64,000 nt of DNA, taken from assembly GCF_020907985.1 (NCBI RefSeq), contig NZ_JAJJPA010000015.1, positions 1 through 64,000 of the forward strand. Reading direction: 5' to 3'. Below the pieces are notes generated by a model. That model saw only the letters and a program-made list of their open reading frames with translations, searched no databases and was not told where the DNA came from. Position 1 is the stretch's first letter. Each line of letters starts with the position of its first letter. Shown one piece after another: positions 24,103 to 33,196 of this stretch. A program made the position numbers and the translations under genes. The DNA is from Kitasatospora humi. Its GTDB lineage: Bacteria; Actinomycetota; Actinomycetes; Streptomycetales; Streptomycetaceae.

Positions 24103-24142
24103 CCGCCGCCGGCACCACGCCGGCGCGGCCGCCGGACGTCCG

Positions 24143-24949
24143 TCACATCTGCCAGAACCGGAACAGGTGCTGGCCGAAGTAGACGTAGAACTCGTTCACG
24201 CCGAACAGGTCCATGATCCGGTAGACGAGGCTGAAGAACCACTGGTTCACCTGGGACTGCCAGAAGACGATGAAGACCGCCAACAGGCCGTACGGGGCGA
24301 ACGGCTCCACCGCGCGCCGGGTCTTCAGCGACAGCCACGGCTCGATGATGCCGTAGCCGTCCAGGCCCGGGACCGGCAGGAAGTTCAGCAGCGCGGCACT
24401 CACCTGCAGCAGCGCCAGGAAGGTCAGCGCCGCCGGGAACGTGTGCACCAGGTACTGGCCGACCTGCGCGGTGCCCGGGCTGTCGTCCAGCCACCCCGCG
24501 CCCACCGGCACCAGCAGCAGGACCGCGAAGGCCAGATTGACCAGCGGGCCGGCCGCCGAGATCAGGCTGTGCTTGAGCCGCCCGCGGATCCGGTGCCGCT
24601 CGATGAAGACCGCCCCGCCGGGCAGGCCGATCCCGCCCAGCAGCACGAAGACCACCGGCAGGACGAAGCTGGTCACCGCGTTGGCGTACTTGAACGGGTT
24701 GAGCGTCAGGTAGCCCTTGGCGCCCACCGTGATGTCGCCGCCGTGCAGCGCCGTGCGGGCGTGCGCGTACTCGTGCAGGCAGAGCGAGACCATCCAGCCC
24801 GCCACCACGAAGAGGAACACGCCGAAGCCGGGCGCCCCGTACCCCTGCCACACGGCCCACGCCGAGGTGCCCAGTACCGCGAGCAGCACCCAGAAGACCG
24901 GACTGATCCGGCGCTCGTCGCTGGACCGGCGCGCGTCGGCAAAACTCAT
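24143..24949 (-). CDS. Site-2 protease family (M50) membrane metalloprotease
   Basis: 268 residues, six or so membrane helices. Zinc-binding HEYAH at 59-63 in the second helix and a distal NFLPVPGLDGYG near 205-216 with the third ligand Asp, the M50 pair. Class without PDZ domain. Such enzymes cut membrane-bound regulators within the bilayer, often anti-sigma factors; no anti-sigma gene is adjacent. Ends FGQHLFRFWQM. Divergent from the large SARP gene with a 112-bp gap. Confidence 0.87.
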   Translation of the reverse strand: MSFADARRSSDERRISPVFWVLLAVLGTSAWAVWQGYGAPGFGVFLFVVAGWMVSLCLHEYAHARTALHGGDITVGAKGYLTLNPFKYANAVTSFVLPVVFVLLGGIGLPGGAVFIERHRIRGRLKHSLISAAGPLVNLAFAVLLLVPVGAGWLDDSPGTAQVGQYLVHTFPAALTFLALLQVSAALLNFLPVPGLDGYGIIEPWLSLKTRRAVEPFAPYGLLAVFIVFWQSQVNQWFFSLVYRIMDLFGVNEFYVYFGQHLFRFWQM

Positions 24950-25061
24950 CGGATCTCCCTGGGGAACGTCGCCTGCTTCATCCCGCGAGCGTATAGGGCC
25001 GCTGAACCGGGCGGAGGCCCCTTCCCGTCCGGCCCGGGCCGGAAGGCAGCAGAATGGTGCG

Positions 25062-28000
25062 GTGCACTATGGGATTCTCGGGACCACGACCGCGCAGCAC
25101 GACGACGGTACCCCGGTGCCGCTGGGCGGTGCCCGGCTGCGGGCGCTGCTCGCCGCACTGGTGCTGCGCCAGGGGCGGCCGGTGCCGGCCGAAGTGCTGG
25201 CCGCCGAGGTGTGGGCCGACGAGCCGCCGCAGGATCCGGCCGCCGCGCTGCAGACCCTGGTCGGCCGGCTGCGCCGCACCATCGGCCGGGACGCGGTCGG
25301 CTCCGGGCCCGGCGGGTACTGGCTGACGGCCGGCCAGAGCGACCTGACCCGCTTCCAGGACCTGGCCGCCCGTGGCACCGAGGCGCTCGCGGCGGGCGAA
25401 CCGGCCACCGCTGCCCCGCTGCTGCGCGAGGCGCTCGCCCTGTGGCGCGGCCCGGCGCTGGCCGACCTGCCGGACGGCGCCGGCAGCGCGGTGCGGCTGG
25501 AGGCGCAGCGCACCGAGGCCCGCCGGGCCCGGATCACCGCCGACCTGGCGCTCGGCCGGGCCGGTGAGCTGCTGGCCGAACTCGCCGGCCTGAGCGCCGA
25601 CCACCCGTTGGACGAGCCCCTGCAGGTGCTGTGGATCCGCGCGCTGCACGGCGCCGGGCGCACCGCCCAGGCGCTGGAGCAGTACGAGAAGGTCCGCCGC
25701 GAGCTGGCCGACCAGCTCGGCGCCGACCCGGGCGCCGAGTTGCGCGCCGTGCACCAGGAGCTGCTGAACCCCGTCGCGGCGCCCGCGCCGGTGCCCGCAG
25801 CCGAACCGCCGCCGGCGGCCGCCGCCCAGGCCGGCAACCTGAAGGCCCGGCTGACCAGCTTCGTCGGCCGCGAGGCGGACCTCGCCGCCGTCGCCGAACT
25901 GCTCGGCACCGCACGGCTGGTGACCCTCACCGGCCCCGGCGGCTCCGGCAAGACCCGGCTCTCGGTGGAGGCCGGCCGGCTGGCCCAGCAGGCCGGCGGC
26001 TGGCCGGACGGCGTCTGGCAGGTCGAGCTGGCCCCGCTGGAGGACCCGGCGGCCGTGCCCGGGGCGGTGCTCTCCGCGCTCGGCCTGCGTGCCGTGCTGC
26101 ACCACGCGGTCGGCTCGGTCGCCGAGGCGCCGGTCGACCTGGTGCGGCGAATAGTCGAGCACTGCGCCCGCGCCAGGATGCTGCTGCTGCTCGACAACTG
26201 CGAGCACCTGATCCAGAGCGCGGCCGAGCTGGTCGACCTGCTGCTGACCGAGTGCCCGCAGCTGACCGTGCTGGCCACCAGCCGCGAGCCGCTGGGCGTG
26301 CCGGGCGAGGCGGTGCTGCCGGTCGAGCCGCTGCCGGACCCGACCGCCCGCCGGCTGCTCGCCGAGCGCGGCGCCACCGCCCGGGCCGGCTTCGCCGTCG
26401 AGCAGGACCCGGACGCCTGCGCCGAGATCTGCCGCCGCCTGGACGGCCTGCCGCTGGCCATCGAACTGGCCGCCGCCCGGCTGCGCTCCCTGACGCCCCG
26501 TCAGCTCGCCGACCGGCTGGACGGCCGCTTCGCACTGCTCACCGGCGGCAGCCGGGTGCTGCTGCCCCGCCAGCAGACCCTGCGCGCGGTGGTCGACTGG
26601 AGCTGGGAGCTGCTGGACGAGCGGGAGCGCACGGTGCTGCGCCGGCTCGCCGTCTTCGCCGGCGGCTGGACCCTGGAGATCGCCGAACAGGTCTGCGCGG
26701 ACGGCGAGTTGGTGCGCCTTGGCGAAGTGGCCGAGCTGCTCTCCTCGTTGGTCGACAAGTCGCTGGTGGTGGCCGGGCTCGACCGGCCCGGGGAGCCCCG
26801 CTACTGGATGCTGGAGACCATCCACGAGTACGCCGCCGAACGGCTCGCCGAGGCCGCCGAACCGCAGGCCGCCGACCGGCACCTGACCGCCTACCGCGAG
26901 CTGGTCCGGCTCACCGAACCGCAGCTGCACGGCCACCGGCAGCTGCCGCTGTTCGGCATGTTGGAGCGCGAGCAGCAGAACATCCGGGCCGCGCTGCGCC
27001 ATGCGGTGGCCGGCGGCGCGGAGGCGGACGCATTGGTGCTGCTGCTCGGCATGGCATGGTTCTGGATACTGCGCGACTTCCGTGCCGAGGCCCGCGGTTG
27101 GGTCGACCAGGTGTGCGCGATGTCCGCGGACCCGTACGGCCCGGACGCCCCCGCGCCGGTGCCGCTCGCCGAGGACCCGCTCGCCCATCCGCTCCCGTGG
27201 CCCGAGCCGGTGCTCCAGGAGGCCCGCCGCCAGGCCTGGCTCTACCACCTGGTGGCCCGCTTCGACGGGGACATGTCGGTGATCGGGGATCCCGAACTGG
27301 TCGAGCGGGCCCCCAGGATCCTCGCCGCCTACGGTCCGGACCTGCCGCAGTCCTACAGCTACCCGCCGCTGCTGCGGCTGTTCGCCTGCTTCCTGGCCGG
27401 CCAGGCGGAGCAGATGCTGGAGCTGATCGACCAGGCGGTGGACGGCTGCCGCCGGTTCGGCCGGGAGAGCGAGCTGGCCTGGACGCTGCACCTGCGCGCC
27501 AAGATGTCCAACGACCGGATCGGCGGCCTGGAGCAGGCCCGCCGTGACGGCGCGGAGGCGATGGCCATCTACACCCGGCGCGGCGACAGTTGGGGCATGT
27601 CCGAGACGCTGGCGGCACAGGCCGAGACCGCCGGGTTCGCCGGGGACAGCGTCGAGGCGGCGGTCCGCTACCGCCAGGCGATCGAACTGGCCCTGGAGTT
27701 GGGGGCGCCGCAGGAAGTACCGCTGCTCCAGGTGCGGTTGGGCGAGGCGCTGCTGGAGCAGGACGAAGCCGAGGGGGAGCGGCTGATCCGGGAGGGGCTG
27801 GTGGGCACGTCCCGGACCGGTCGCTACACCGACGGCGCGCTGGTCTACGGCCACATGGTGCTCGCCGGCCTGCGCGTCCACCGGGGCGAGACGGAAGCGG
27901 CACTGGCCGAACTCGCCGCCCTGGAGGACTCCCTCAGCCGGATCGAGTCGGCGGCGCCGGGTCTGATAGGCGGCCTGACGGCCTGCGGGGCCGGCCTGAT

Positions 28001-28388
28001 CCTGGCCCGCTGCGGTGACGTCGACGGCGGGGTGGCGCGGATGCGGGCGGGGCTGCGGGCGCTGCGTGCGGTGCCGCCGGCCGCCTCCGTCTTCGCCCAG
28101 CACGTCCTCCTGCAGATACTGCCGGTGGCCGCCGGCGTGCTGGTGGTCCAGGCCGAACGGGACGGCGACCGGGCGACGGCCGCCTTGGCCGCCGTCCTGT
28201 CGGGCGCGCACGACGACCGGATGGGTCTGCGGGGCACCTACATGGAGCGGCTGGAGCGGGCCCGGCGCGAGAGGGTACTGGTCGCGATGCTGGGCCGCGA
28301 GGAGTTCCACCGGCTGGTCGAGGAGGGCGGCGGCCTGTCCTGGGACGCGACCACCGCCCTGGTGGACCAACTGGTGGACGGCGCCTGA
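25062..28388 (+). CDS. AfsR/SARP-type regulator: OmpR-like DNA-binding + BTAD + NB-ARC + TPR
   Basis: About 1,108 residues from GTG 25062. Order: winged helix (LGGARLRALLAALVLRQGRP, ...AAALQTLVGRLRRTIG) to about 95; bacterial transcription-activator domain (LAARGTEALAAGEPATAAPL, QALEQYEKVRRELADQLGAD) to about 245; a linker of Pro/Ala; ATPase with Walker A GPGGSGKTRLS near 290, Walker B LLLLDNCEHL, and ATSREPLGVPGE sensor; LDGLPLAIELAAARLRSL; then TPR-like helices to the end. This is the layout of large SARPs that activate secondary metabolism after nucleotide-dependent oligomerisation. Direct target unknown; no biosynthetic cluster is adjacent. Convergent with the ABC exporter (9-base gap). 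Confidence 0.9.
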   Translation: MHYGILGTTTAQHDDGTPVPLGGARLRALLAALVLRQGRPVPAEVLAAEVWADEPPQDPAAALQTLVGRLRRTIGRDAVGSGPGGYWLTAGQSDLTRFQDLAARGTEALAAGEPATAAPLLREALALWRGPALADLPDGAGSAVRLEAQRTEARRARITADLALGRAGELLAELAGLSADHPLDEPLQVLWIRALHGAGRTAQALEQYEKVRRELADQLGADPGAELRAVHQELLNPVAAPAPVPAAEPPPAAAAQAGNLKARLTSFVGREADLAAVAELLGTARLVTLTGPGGSGKTRLSVEAGRLAQQAGGWPDGVWQVELAPLEDPAAVPGAVLSALGLRAVLHHAVGSVAEAPVDLVRRIVEHCARARMLLLLDNCEHLIQSAAELVDLLLTECPQLTVLATSREPLGVPGEAVLPVEPLPDPTARRLLAERGATARAGFAVEQDPDACAEICRRLDGLPLAIELAAARLRSLTPRQLADRLDGRFALLTGGSRVLLPRQQTLRAVVDWSWELLDERERTVLRRLAVFAGGWTLEIAEQVCADGELVRLGEVAELLSSLVDKSLVVAGLDRPGEPRYWMLETIHEYAAERLAEAAEPQAADRHLTAYRELVRLTEPQLHGHRQLPLFGMLEREQQNIRAALRHAVAGGAEADALVLLLGMAWFWILRDFRAEARGWVDQVCAMSADPYGPDAPAPVPLAEDPLAHPLPWPEPVLQEARRQAWLYHLVARFDGDMSVIGDPELVERAPRILAAYGPDLPQSYSYPPLLRLFACFLAGQAEQMLELIDQAVDGCRRFGRESELAWTLHLRAKMSNDRIGGLEQARRDGAEAMAIYTRRGDSWGMSETLAAQAETAGFAGDSVEAAVRYRQAIELALELGAPQEVPLLQVRLGEALLEQDEAEGERLIREGLVGTSRTGRYTDGALVYGHMVLAGLRVHRGETEAALAELAALEDSLSRIESAAPGLIGGLTACGAGLILARCGDVDGGVARMRAGLRALRAVPPAASVFAQHVLLQILPVAAGVLVVQAERDGDRATAALAAVLSGAHDDRMGLRGTYMERLERARRERVLVAMLGREEFHRLVEEGGGLSWDATTALVDQLVDGA

Positions 28389-28397
28389 CGCCGTTCC

Positions 28398-29210
28398 TCA
28401 GGTCACCTTCCGGAACCGGGCCACCGCCAGCGGTGCCGTGACGGCGGTGATCGCCACCGACCAGAGCAGCACCATGGTGACCGAGTGGGCGACCGGCCCG
28501 CCGTTGATCAGGTGGCGGCAGGCGTCCGCCAGGTTGGAGAGCGGGTTGTACCGGGTGAACGCCCGCAGCCAGCCCGGCATGGTGCTCGGCGGGGCGAAGA
28601 TCGAGCTGCCGAACTGCAGCGGCATCAGCACCAGCATGCCGATGCCCTGCACCGCCTGGGCGTTGTCCAGGGTGAGGCCGAGCAGCATGGAGATCCAGAC
28701 CAGCGACATCCCGAACACCAGCGACAGCGCGACCGCCGCCAGCACCCCGGTGATCCCGGTCTTCAGCTGCAGCCCGATGACCAGCGAGAAGGCGATCAGC
28801 ACGGTGTAGGCGACCAGGCCCCGGCAGGCCTCCGCCACCACCTTGCCGATCAGCACCGAGGCGCGCCCGATCGGCAGGGTCCGGAACCGGTCCATCACCC
28901 CGGTCTTCAGGTCCGCGTTGAGGCCGGTGCCGACCGCCATCGCCAGGTTCATCCCGGTGGTGCCGAGCAGGCCGGGGATCAGCCACTGCTTGTAGGCGCC
29001 CTGGGTGCCGGAGATGGCACCGCCGAAGACGTAGACGAAGAGCAGCGTGAAGATGATCGGCATCAGCAGTGCGTCGAACATCGACTCCGGGTCCGCCTTG
29101 ATCCGCATCAGGTTGCGCCGGGTCAACGCGCCGATGTGGCGCAGGTGGTCGGTGAGACCGATCCGGCGGTCCGCGAACTCGGCGCCGGGGACGGTGGTCG
29201 CAGTGCTCAT
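28398..29210 (-). CDS. ABC-2 type exporter permease (DrrB-like)
   Basis: 270 residues, six membrane helices. MSTATTVPGAEF start, then LTRRNLMRIKADPESMFDAL, PIIFTLLFVYVFGGAI, MDRFRTLPIGRASVLIGKV (the conserved ABC-2 coupling region), FGSSIFAPPSTMPGWLRAFTRYNPLSNLADACR. Forms the transmembrane half of an exporter with the ATPase just upstream; start overlaps the ATPase stop (ATGA). Likely substrate is a drug-like molecule, by family. Confidence 0.9.
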   Translation of the reverse strand: MSTATTVPGAEFADRRIGLTDHLRHIGALTRRNLMRIKADPESMFDALLMPIIFTLLFVYVFGGAISGTQGAYKQWLIPGLLGTTGMNLAMAVGTGLNADLKTGVMDRFRTLPIGRASVLIGKVVAEACRGLVAYTVLIAFSLVIGLQLKTGITGVLAAVALSLVFGMSLVWISMLLGLTLDNAQAVQGIGMLVLMPLQFGSSIFAPPSTMPGWLRAFTRYNPLSNLADACRHLINGGPVAHSVTMVLLWSVAITAVTAPLAVARFRKVT

Positions 29211-30244
29211 CGGACGGCCTCCTCGGCGGTCTGCGGGGCGGTGGGCCGGCCGGTGAGGGCCAGGAAGACCTCGTCGAGGCTGGGCACGGCGGTGTCGATG
29301 CCGGCGATGCCGAAGCCCCGGCCGCCCAGCACCCCTATCACCACGGTGAGTTGGGCGTCGTCGGTGATCGGCACGGCCAGCAGCCCGGTGTCCGTGACGG
29401 TGGCGGAGATCCCGCGCTCGGCCAAGCAGGCGGCCATCGCGGGCAGTTCGGCCGGGTGGCTGGGCCGGACCTGCAGGGTCCGGCCGCCGACCTGCTGCTT
29501 CAGGCCGTCCACCGAGCCGTTGGCGATCACCTGGCCGCGGTCGATCACCGTCAGGTCGGTGGCCAACTGCTCGGCCTCCTCCATGTACTGGGTGGTGAGC
29601 AGCACGGTGGCGCCGTCGGCCACCATCCGCTGCACCTCCTCCCACACCTCGTTGCGGGTGCGCGGGTCCAGGCCGGTGGTGGGCTCGTCGAGGTAGAGCA
29701 CCCGGGGGCGGCCGATCATGCTGGCGGCCAGGTCCAGGCGGCGGCGCATGCCGCCGGAGTAGGTCTTGGCCGGGCGGCCGGCGGCCTCGGTGAGCGAGAA
29801 GCGCTCCAGCAGCTCCGCGGCCCTGGCCTTGGCCTGCTTGGCCGGTAGGTCGAGCAGCCGCCCGATCAGGTAGAGGTTCTCGGATCCGGAGAGCAGCTCG
29901 TCGACGGAGGCGTACTGGCCGGTCAGGCCGATGGTGCGGCGCAGCTGCCGGGGCTGGCGCAGCACGTCGTAGCCGCCGACCACGGCGGTGCCGGCATCGG
30001 GCTTGAGCAGCGTGGAGAGGATCCGGATCAGCGTGGTCTTGCCGGCCCCGTTGGGCCCGAGCACGCCCAGCACGGTGCCCTGGCGGACCGTCAGGTCGAC
30101 GCCGTCCAGCGCCTTGGTGGCACCGAAGTGCTTGACGATGCCGCGGGCCTCGACGGCGTTGCCCGGTCCGGCGTCGTGCGATCGCGGGGCCCGACTGGCC
30201 TGCTGTCCCGAGCCGTTCGGGGCGGGTGCGGTCTGCGTTGTCAT
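29207..30244 (-). CDS. ABC exporter ATPase (DrrA-like)
   Basis: 345 residues. Walker A GPNGAGKTTLIRIL near 65, Q-loop IGLTGQYASVDE, signature TYSGGMRRRLDLAASM, Walker B VLYLDEPTTGLD, H-loop replaced by TTQYMEEAEQL (Gln where His is usual, as in DrrA-type proteins). The C-terminal DrrA-like regulatory region ends VPSLDEVFLALTGR. A disordered N-terminal 30 residues (Pro/Ser/Gly) precedes the fold. First gene of a two-gene operon; energises the permease downstream. Confidence 0.92.
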   Translation of the reverse strand: MTTQTAPAPNGSGQQASRAPRSHDAGPGNAVEARGIVKHFGATKALDGVDLTVRQGTVLGVLGPNGAGKTTLIRILSTLLKPDAGTAVVGGYDVLRQPRQLRRTIGLTGQYASVDELLSGSENLYLIGRLLDLPAKQAKARAAELLERFSLTEAAGRPAKTYSGGMRRRLDLAASMIGRPRVLYLDEPTTGLDPRTRNEVWEEVQRMVADGATVLLTTQYMEEAEQLATDLTVIDRGQVIANGSVDGLKQQVGGRTLQVRPSHPAELPAMAACLAERGISATVTDTGLLAVPITDDAQLTVVIGVLGGRGFGIAGIDTAVPSLDEVFLALTGRPTAPQTAEEAVR

Positions 30245-30299
30245 GGCACCAGACTGTCCGGCGCCGCCGTCAGGCCCCGGGCATCCGGCTGTCAGCGCT

Positions 30300-30334
30300 G
30301 TCGGCCCGCTGTCACCGCGTGACAGCGGGCCGAC
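30300..30334 (-). terminator. 16-bp perfect hairpin after panB
   Basis: GTCGGCCCGCTGTCAC and its exact complement with a three-base CGC loop, nine bases beyond the panB stop. No T-run. It also lies upstream of the ABC operon start and separates the two same-strand units. Confidence 0.8.
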
Positions 30335-30342
30335 GGAGCCGG

Positions 30343-31254
30343 TTACTTGAACGAGTGCTCCGGCGCCGGGAAGGTGGCGCCGCGCACCTCCTCGGCGTAC
30401 TCGCGGGCCGCGTCACCGAGCACGGCGCGCAGGTTGGCGTACTGCTTGACGAACTTGGGCACCCGGCCGGCCGTCATCCCGGCCATGTCCGTCCAGACCA
30501 GCACCTGGGCGTCGCAGCCCACCCCGGCGCCGATGCCGACGGTCGGGATCGCCAGCGTCTCGGTGACCTGCGCCGCGAGCTCGGCCGGCACCGCCTCCAG
30601 CACCACGGCGAAGGCGCCGGCGTCCTGCACCGCCTTGGCGTCCCGCTGCAGTTGGTGCGCCGCCTCGTCGCCGCGTCCCTGCACCGGGTAGCCGCCCAGC
30701 GCGTGCACCGACTGCGGGGTGAGGCCGACGTGCGCCATCACCGGCACCCCGGACTCGGTGAGCAGTTCGATGGTGCGGGCGCTGCGCTCGCCGCCCTCCA
30801 GCTTGACCGCGCCGACCCCGGCCTCCTTCATCAGCCGGGCCGCGTTGCGCAGACCCTGGGCGGGGGACTCCTGGTAGGAGCCGAACGGGAGGTCGCCGAT
30901 GACCATGGCGCGCTTGGTGCCGCGCACCACGGCGGCCGAGAGGATGGTCATCTCGTCCATGGTGACCGGCACGGTGCTCTCGTAGCCGAGCGCACAGTTG
31001 CCGGCCGAGTCGCCGACCAGCAGGACCGGGATGCCGGCCTCGTCGAAGACGCCGGCCGTCAGGGCGTCGTAGGCGGTGAGCATCGCCCACCGCTCCCCGC
31101 GCTGCTTGGCGGCGGCCAGGTCCCGGACGGTGACGCGGCGGTTGGTGACCCCGCCGTAGAGCGAGTGCCCGCCGGACGCGGTGACCGCGGCGGCCGGTGC
31201 CCGGTTGGGCCCCTGGTCCGGCGTCTGGGCAGGGGAGAGCTGAGAAGCGTTCAT
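30343..31254 (-). CDS. panB: 3-methyl-2-oxobutanoate hydroxymethyltransferase
   Basis: 303 residues. Makes ketopantoate from alpha-ketoisovalerate and 5,10-methylenetetrahydrofolate, first step of pantothenate and CoA synthesis. Motifs: VTVRDLAAAKQRGERWAMLTAYD, VLLVGDSAGNCALGYESTVP (metal-binding Asp), VIGDLPFGSYQES, AVKLEGG, VMAHVGLTPQSVHALGGYPVQG, VVLEAVPAELAAQVTE (catalytic Glu), VGIGAGVGCDAQVLVWTDM. The 35-residue N-terminal extension is usual in Streptomyces. Start MNASQLSPAQ with CAGGAGCC upstream. Confidence 0.95.
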   Translation of the reverse strand: MNASQLSPAQTPDQGPNRAPAAAVTASGGHSLYGGVTNRRVTVRDLAAAKQRGERWAMLTAYDALTAGVFDEAGIPVLLVGDSAGNCALGYESTVPVTMDEMTILSAAVVRGTKRAMVIGDLPFGSYQESPAQGLRNAARLMKEAGVGAVKLEGGERSARTIELLTESGVPVMAHVGLTPQSVHALGGYPVQGRGDEAAHQLQRDAKAVQDAGAFAVVLEAVPAELAAQVTETLAIPTVGIGAGVGCDAQVLVWTDMAGMTAGRVPKFVKQYANLRAVLGDAAREYAEEVRGATFPAPEHSFK

Positions 31255-31436
31255 CGAACAGGCTCCTGAAGGGTTGTGGTCTCGTGGCGCCGTCTGGCGT
31301 CCCCGGATCTCCTCCATGCTTGCACGGCCCGTGCGCCCCGCAAAGAGCCGGGGCCGGGGTGGCGGTTTTCGGCGAGGCCGCCGGTCCTTCCCGAGCCCGC
31401 CCACGGCCGTTTCCGAGGCCATCCTCCGGTCGTTTC

Positions 31437-31459
31437 CGATACGAGACGTACTCGTATCG
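31437..31459 (+). promoter_or_regulatory. Probable TetR operator: CGATACGAG-ACGTA-CTCGTATCG
   Basis: Perfect 9-bp inverted repeat with a five-base spacer, 100 bases before the MFS start. TetR proteins of the type encoded at 33197 bind sites of this size; autoregulation of the MFS-TetR operon inferred. Confidence 0.75.
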
Positions 31460-31489
31460 CAAATCGGGTACAGTCGGGCGGGGGGATTA

Positions 31490-31507
31490 CGAGACGCCCG
31501 CGTCTCG
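31490..31507 (+). promoter_or_regulatory. Second palindrome: CGAGACG-CCCG-CGTCTCG
   Basis: Perfect 7-bp inverted repeat sharing the ACGAGACG half with the first site, about 52 bases before the MFS ATG. Possibly a second, weaker operator. The 53-base offset is five helical turns. Confidence 0.6.
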
Positions 31508-31559
31508 CTGGGCCCGCCAGTAGCCGCTGTTCTCCGCACGGGACGGGACGTTCACGCAC

Positions 31560-33173
31560 ATGACCACCGCGATACCAGGCGCCGCACGACGGGTGCCGGA
31601 CCACATCCACCGCCGACGCTGGGCGATCCTCGGCACGCTGCTGCTGGCGCTGCTCGTCGTCGTGCTCGACAACTCGATCCTCAACGTCGCGATGAAGACC
31701 ATCGCGACCCCGGCCCCGGTCGGCCTCGGCGCCACGCAGAGCGACCTGGAATGGGCCATCAACTCCTACACCCTGGTCTTCGCCGGCCTGCTCTTCACCT
31801 CGGGGCTGCTCGGTGACCGGTTCGGCCGCAAGAAGGCGCTGCTCGGCGGCATGCTGGTGTTCGGCGTCGGCTCGCTGCTGTCGGCGCTCGCCACCGGCCC
31901 GGGCCAGCTGATCGCCTTCCGGGCCGTGATGGGCCTCGGCGGCGCCTTCGTGATGCCCGCCACCCTGGCGATCATCATGAACGTCTTCGAGCGCGCCGAG
32001 CAGCCCAAGGCGATCGGCATCTGGGCCGGCGCGGTGGGCCTGGCGATCGCGATCGGCCCGATCACCGGCGGCCTGCTGATCGAGCACTTCTGGTGGGGCT
32101 CGGTCTTCCTGATCAACGTGCCGATCGTGGCCGTGGCCCTGGTGGCGATGTTCCTGATGGTGCCGGACTCGCGGGACCCCAACCCGGGCCGGCTGGACCC
32201 GATCGGGGTGGTGCTCTCGATCATCGGCCTGGTGGCGCTGATCTACGGCATCATCAAGGGCGGCGACCTGGCCTCGGTCACCGCCACCCAGGCCTGGGTC
32301 CCGGGCCTGATCGGCATCCTGGCGCTGGTCGCGTTCGTGCTCCACGAGAGGCGGACCGAGCATCCGGCGCTGAACGTCGGCTGGTTCCGCAACCGGGTGT
32401 TCTCCACCTCGGTGACCGTGGTCGGCCTGGTCTTCTTCGCGCTGATGGGCGTCTCCTTCTTCGGCGTCTTCTACACCCAGAGCGTGCGCGGCTACAGCGC
32501 CCTGCAGTCCGGCGCGCTGATGCTGCCGCTGGCCTGCGCCCAGCTGGTCTTCGCGCCCCGGGCCCGCCTGGTGGTGGACAAGATCGGCGTCCGGGCCACC
32601 TGCGCCGGCGGCATGGCGCTGATCGCCGTCGCCTTCCTCGGCTACCTGTTGCTGGGTCAGCACACCCCGATCTGGGTGCTGGAGGTGATCGGCTTCGTGA
32701 TGGGTGCCGGCATGGCGCACGTGATGCCGCCGGTGACCGTGGCGATCATGGGCTCGCTGCCGCGCGAGAAGGCCGGTGCCGGCTCGGCGATCAACAACAC
32801 CTTCCGCCAGGTCGGCGGTTCGCTCGGGGTCGCGGTGCTGGGCGCGGTGCTCTCCACCGTCTACCGCAACGGCATCTCCGACAAGCTGCCCCCGCAGGCC
32901 CGGGGCAAGGCGGGCGAGTCCCTGGAGGCCACCCTGGGCTTCATCCAGCAGGCCAAGCCGAAGGCCGACGGTCTGATCCAGCCCGCCTACGACTCGTTCC
33001 TGCACGCGATGCACGTGGTGGCCGGCCTGTCCGCCGGGATCACCCTGCTCGGTGCCCTGCTGGCGTGGTTCTTCCTGCCGGCGCGGATGGCCGGGCCGGG
33101 CGGGGCGCTCGAGCCGGCCGGCACCGTCGAGCGGGTCGGCGCGGCCGGTGCCGTCCCGTCCGCCAAGGGCTGA
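31560..33173 (+). CDS. MFS drug exporter, DHA2 (EmrB/QacA) family
   Basis: 537 residues, about 14 membrane helices. Motifs: VVVLDNSILNVAMKTIA (helix 1 motif with the conserved Asp), WAINSYTLVFAGLLFTSGLLGDRFGRKKALLGG (motif A), GLGGAFVMPATLAIIMNVF (motif C region). Uses proton motive force to export hydrophobic compounds. Located in an operon with the TetR gene 23 bp downstream and behind two TetR-like operators. Confidence 0.93.
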   Translation: MTTAIPGAARRVPDHIHRRRWAILGTLLLALLVVVLDNSILNVAMKTIATPAPVGLGATQSDLEWAINSYTLVFAGLLFTSGLLGDRFGRKKALLGGMLVFGVGSLLSALATGPGQLIAFRAVMGLGGAFVMPATLAIIMNVFERAEQPKAIGIWAGAVGLAIAIGPITGGLLIEHFWWGSVFLINVPIVAVALVAMFLMVPDSRDPNPGRLDPIGVVLSIIGLVALIYGIIKGGDLASVTATQAWVPGLIGILALVAFVLHERRTEHPALNVGWFRNRVFSTSVTVVGLVFFALMGVSFFGVFYTQSVRGYSALQSGALMLPLACAQLVFAPRARLVVDKIGVRATCAGGMALIAVAFLGYLLLGQHTPIWVLEVIGFVMGAGMAHVMPPVTVAIMGSLPREKAGAGSAINNTFRQVGGSLGVAVLGAVLSTVYRNGISDKLPPQARGKAGESLEATLGFIQQAKPKADGLIQPAYDSFLHAMHVVAGLSAGITLLGALLAWFFLPARMAGPGGALEPAGTVERVGAAGAVPSAKG

Positions 33174-33196
33174 GCAGCGCGAAGGAGAATGGGGCC

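Larger units (their letters stand above)
31255..31559. other. Divergent panB / MFS promoter region
   Basis: 305 bases with no gene. Contains the two palindromes at 31437 and 31490, listed separately. Confidence 0.5.

Noticed and set aside
24978..28370. Open frame of 1,130 codons on the minus strand
   Set aside because: Antisense to the SARP regulator, which has clear domains.
25062..30244. Biosynthetic gene cluster around the SARP regulator and DrrAB-like exporter
   Set aside because: No biosynthetic enzymes lie on either side; neighbours are housekeeping genes.
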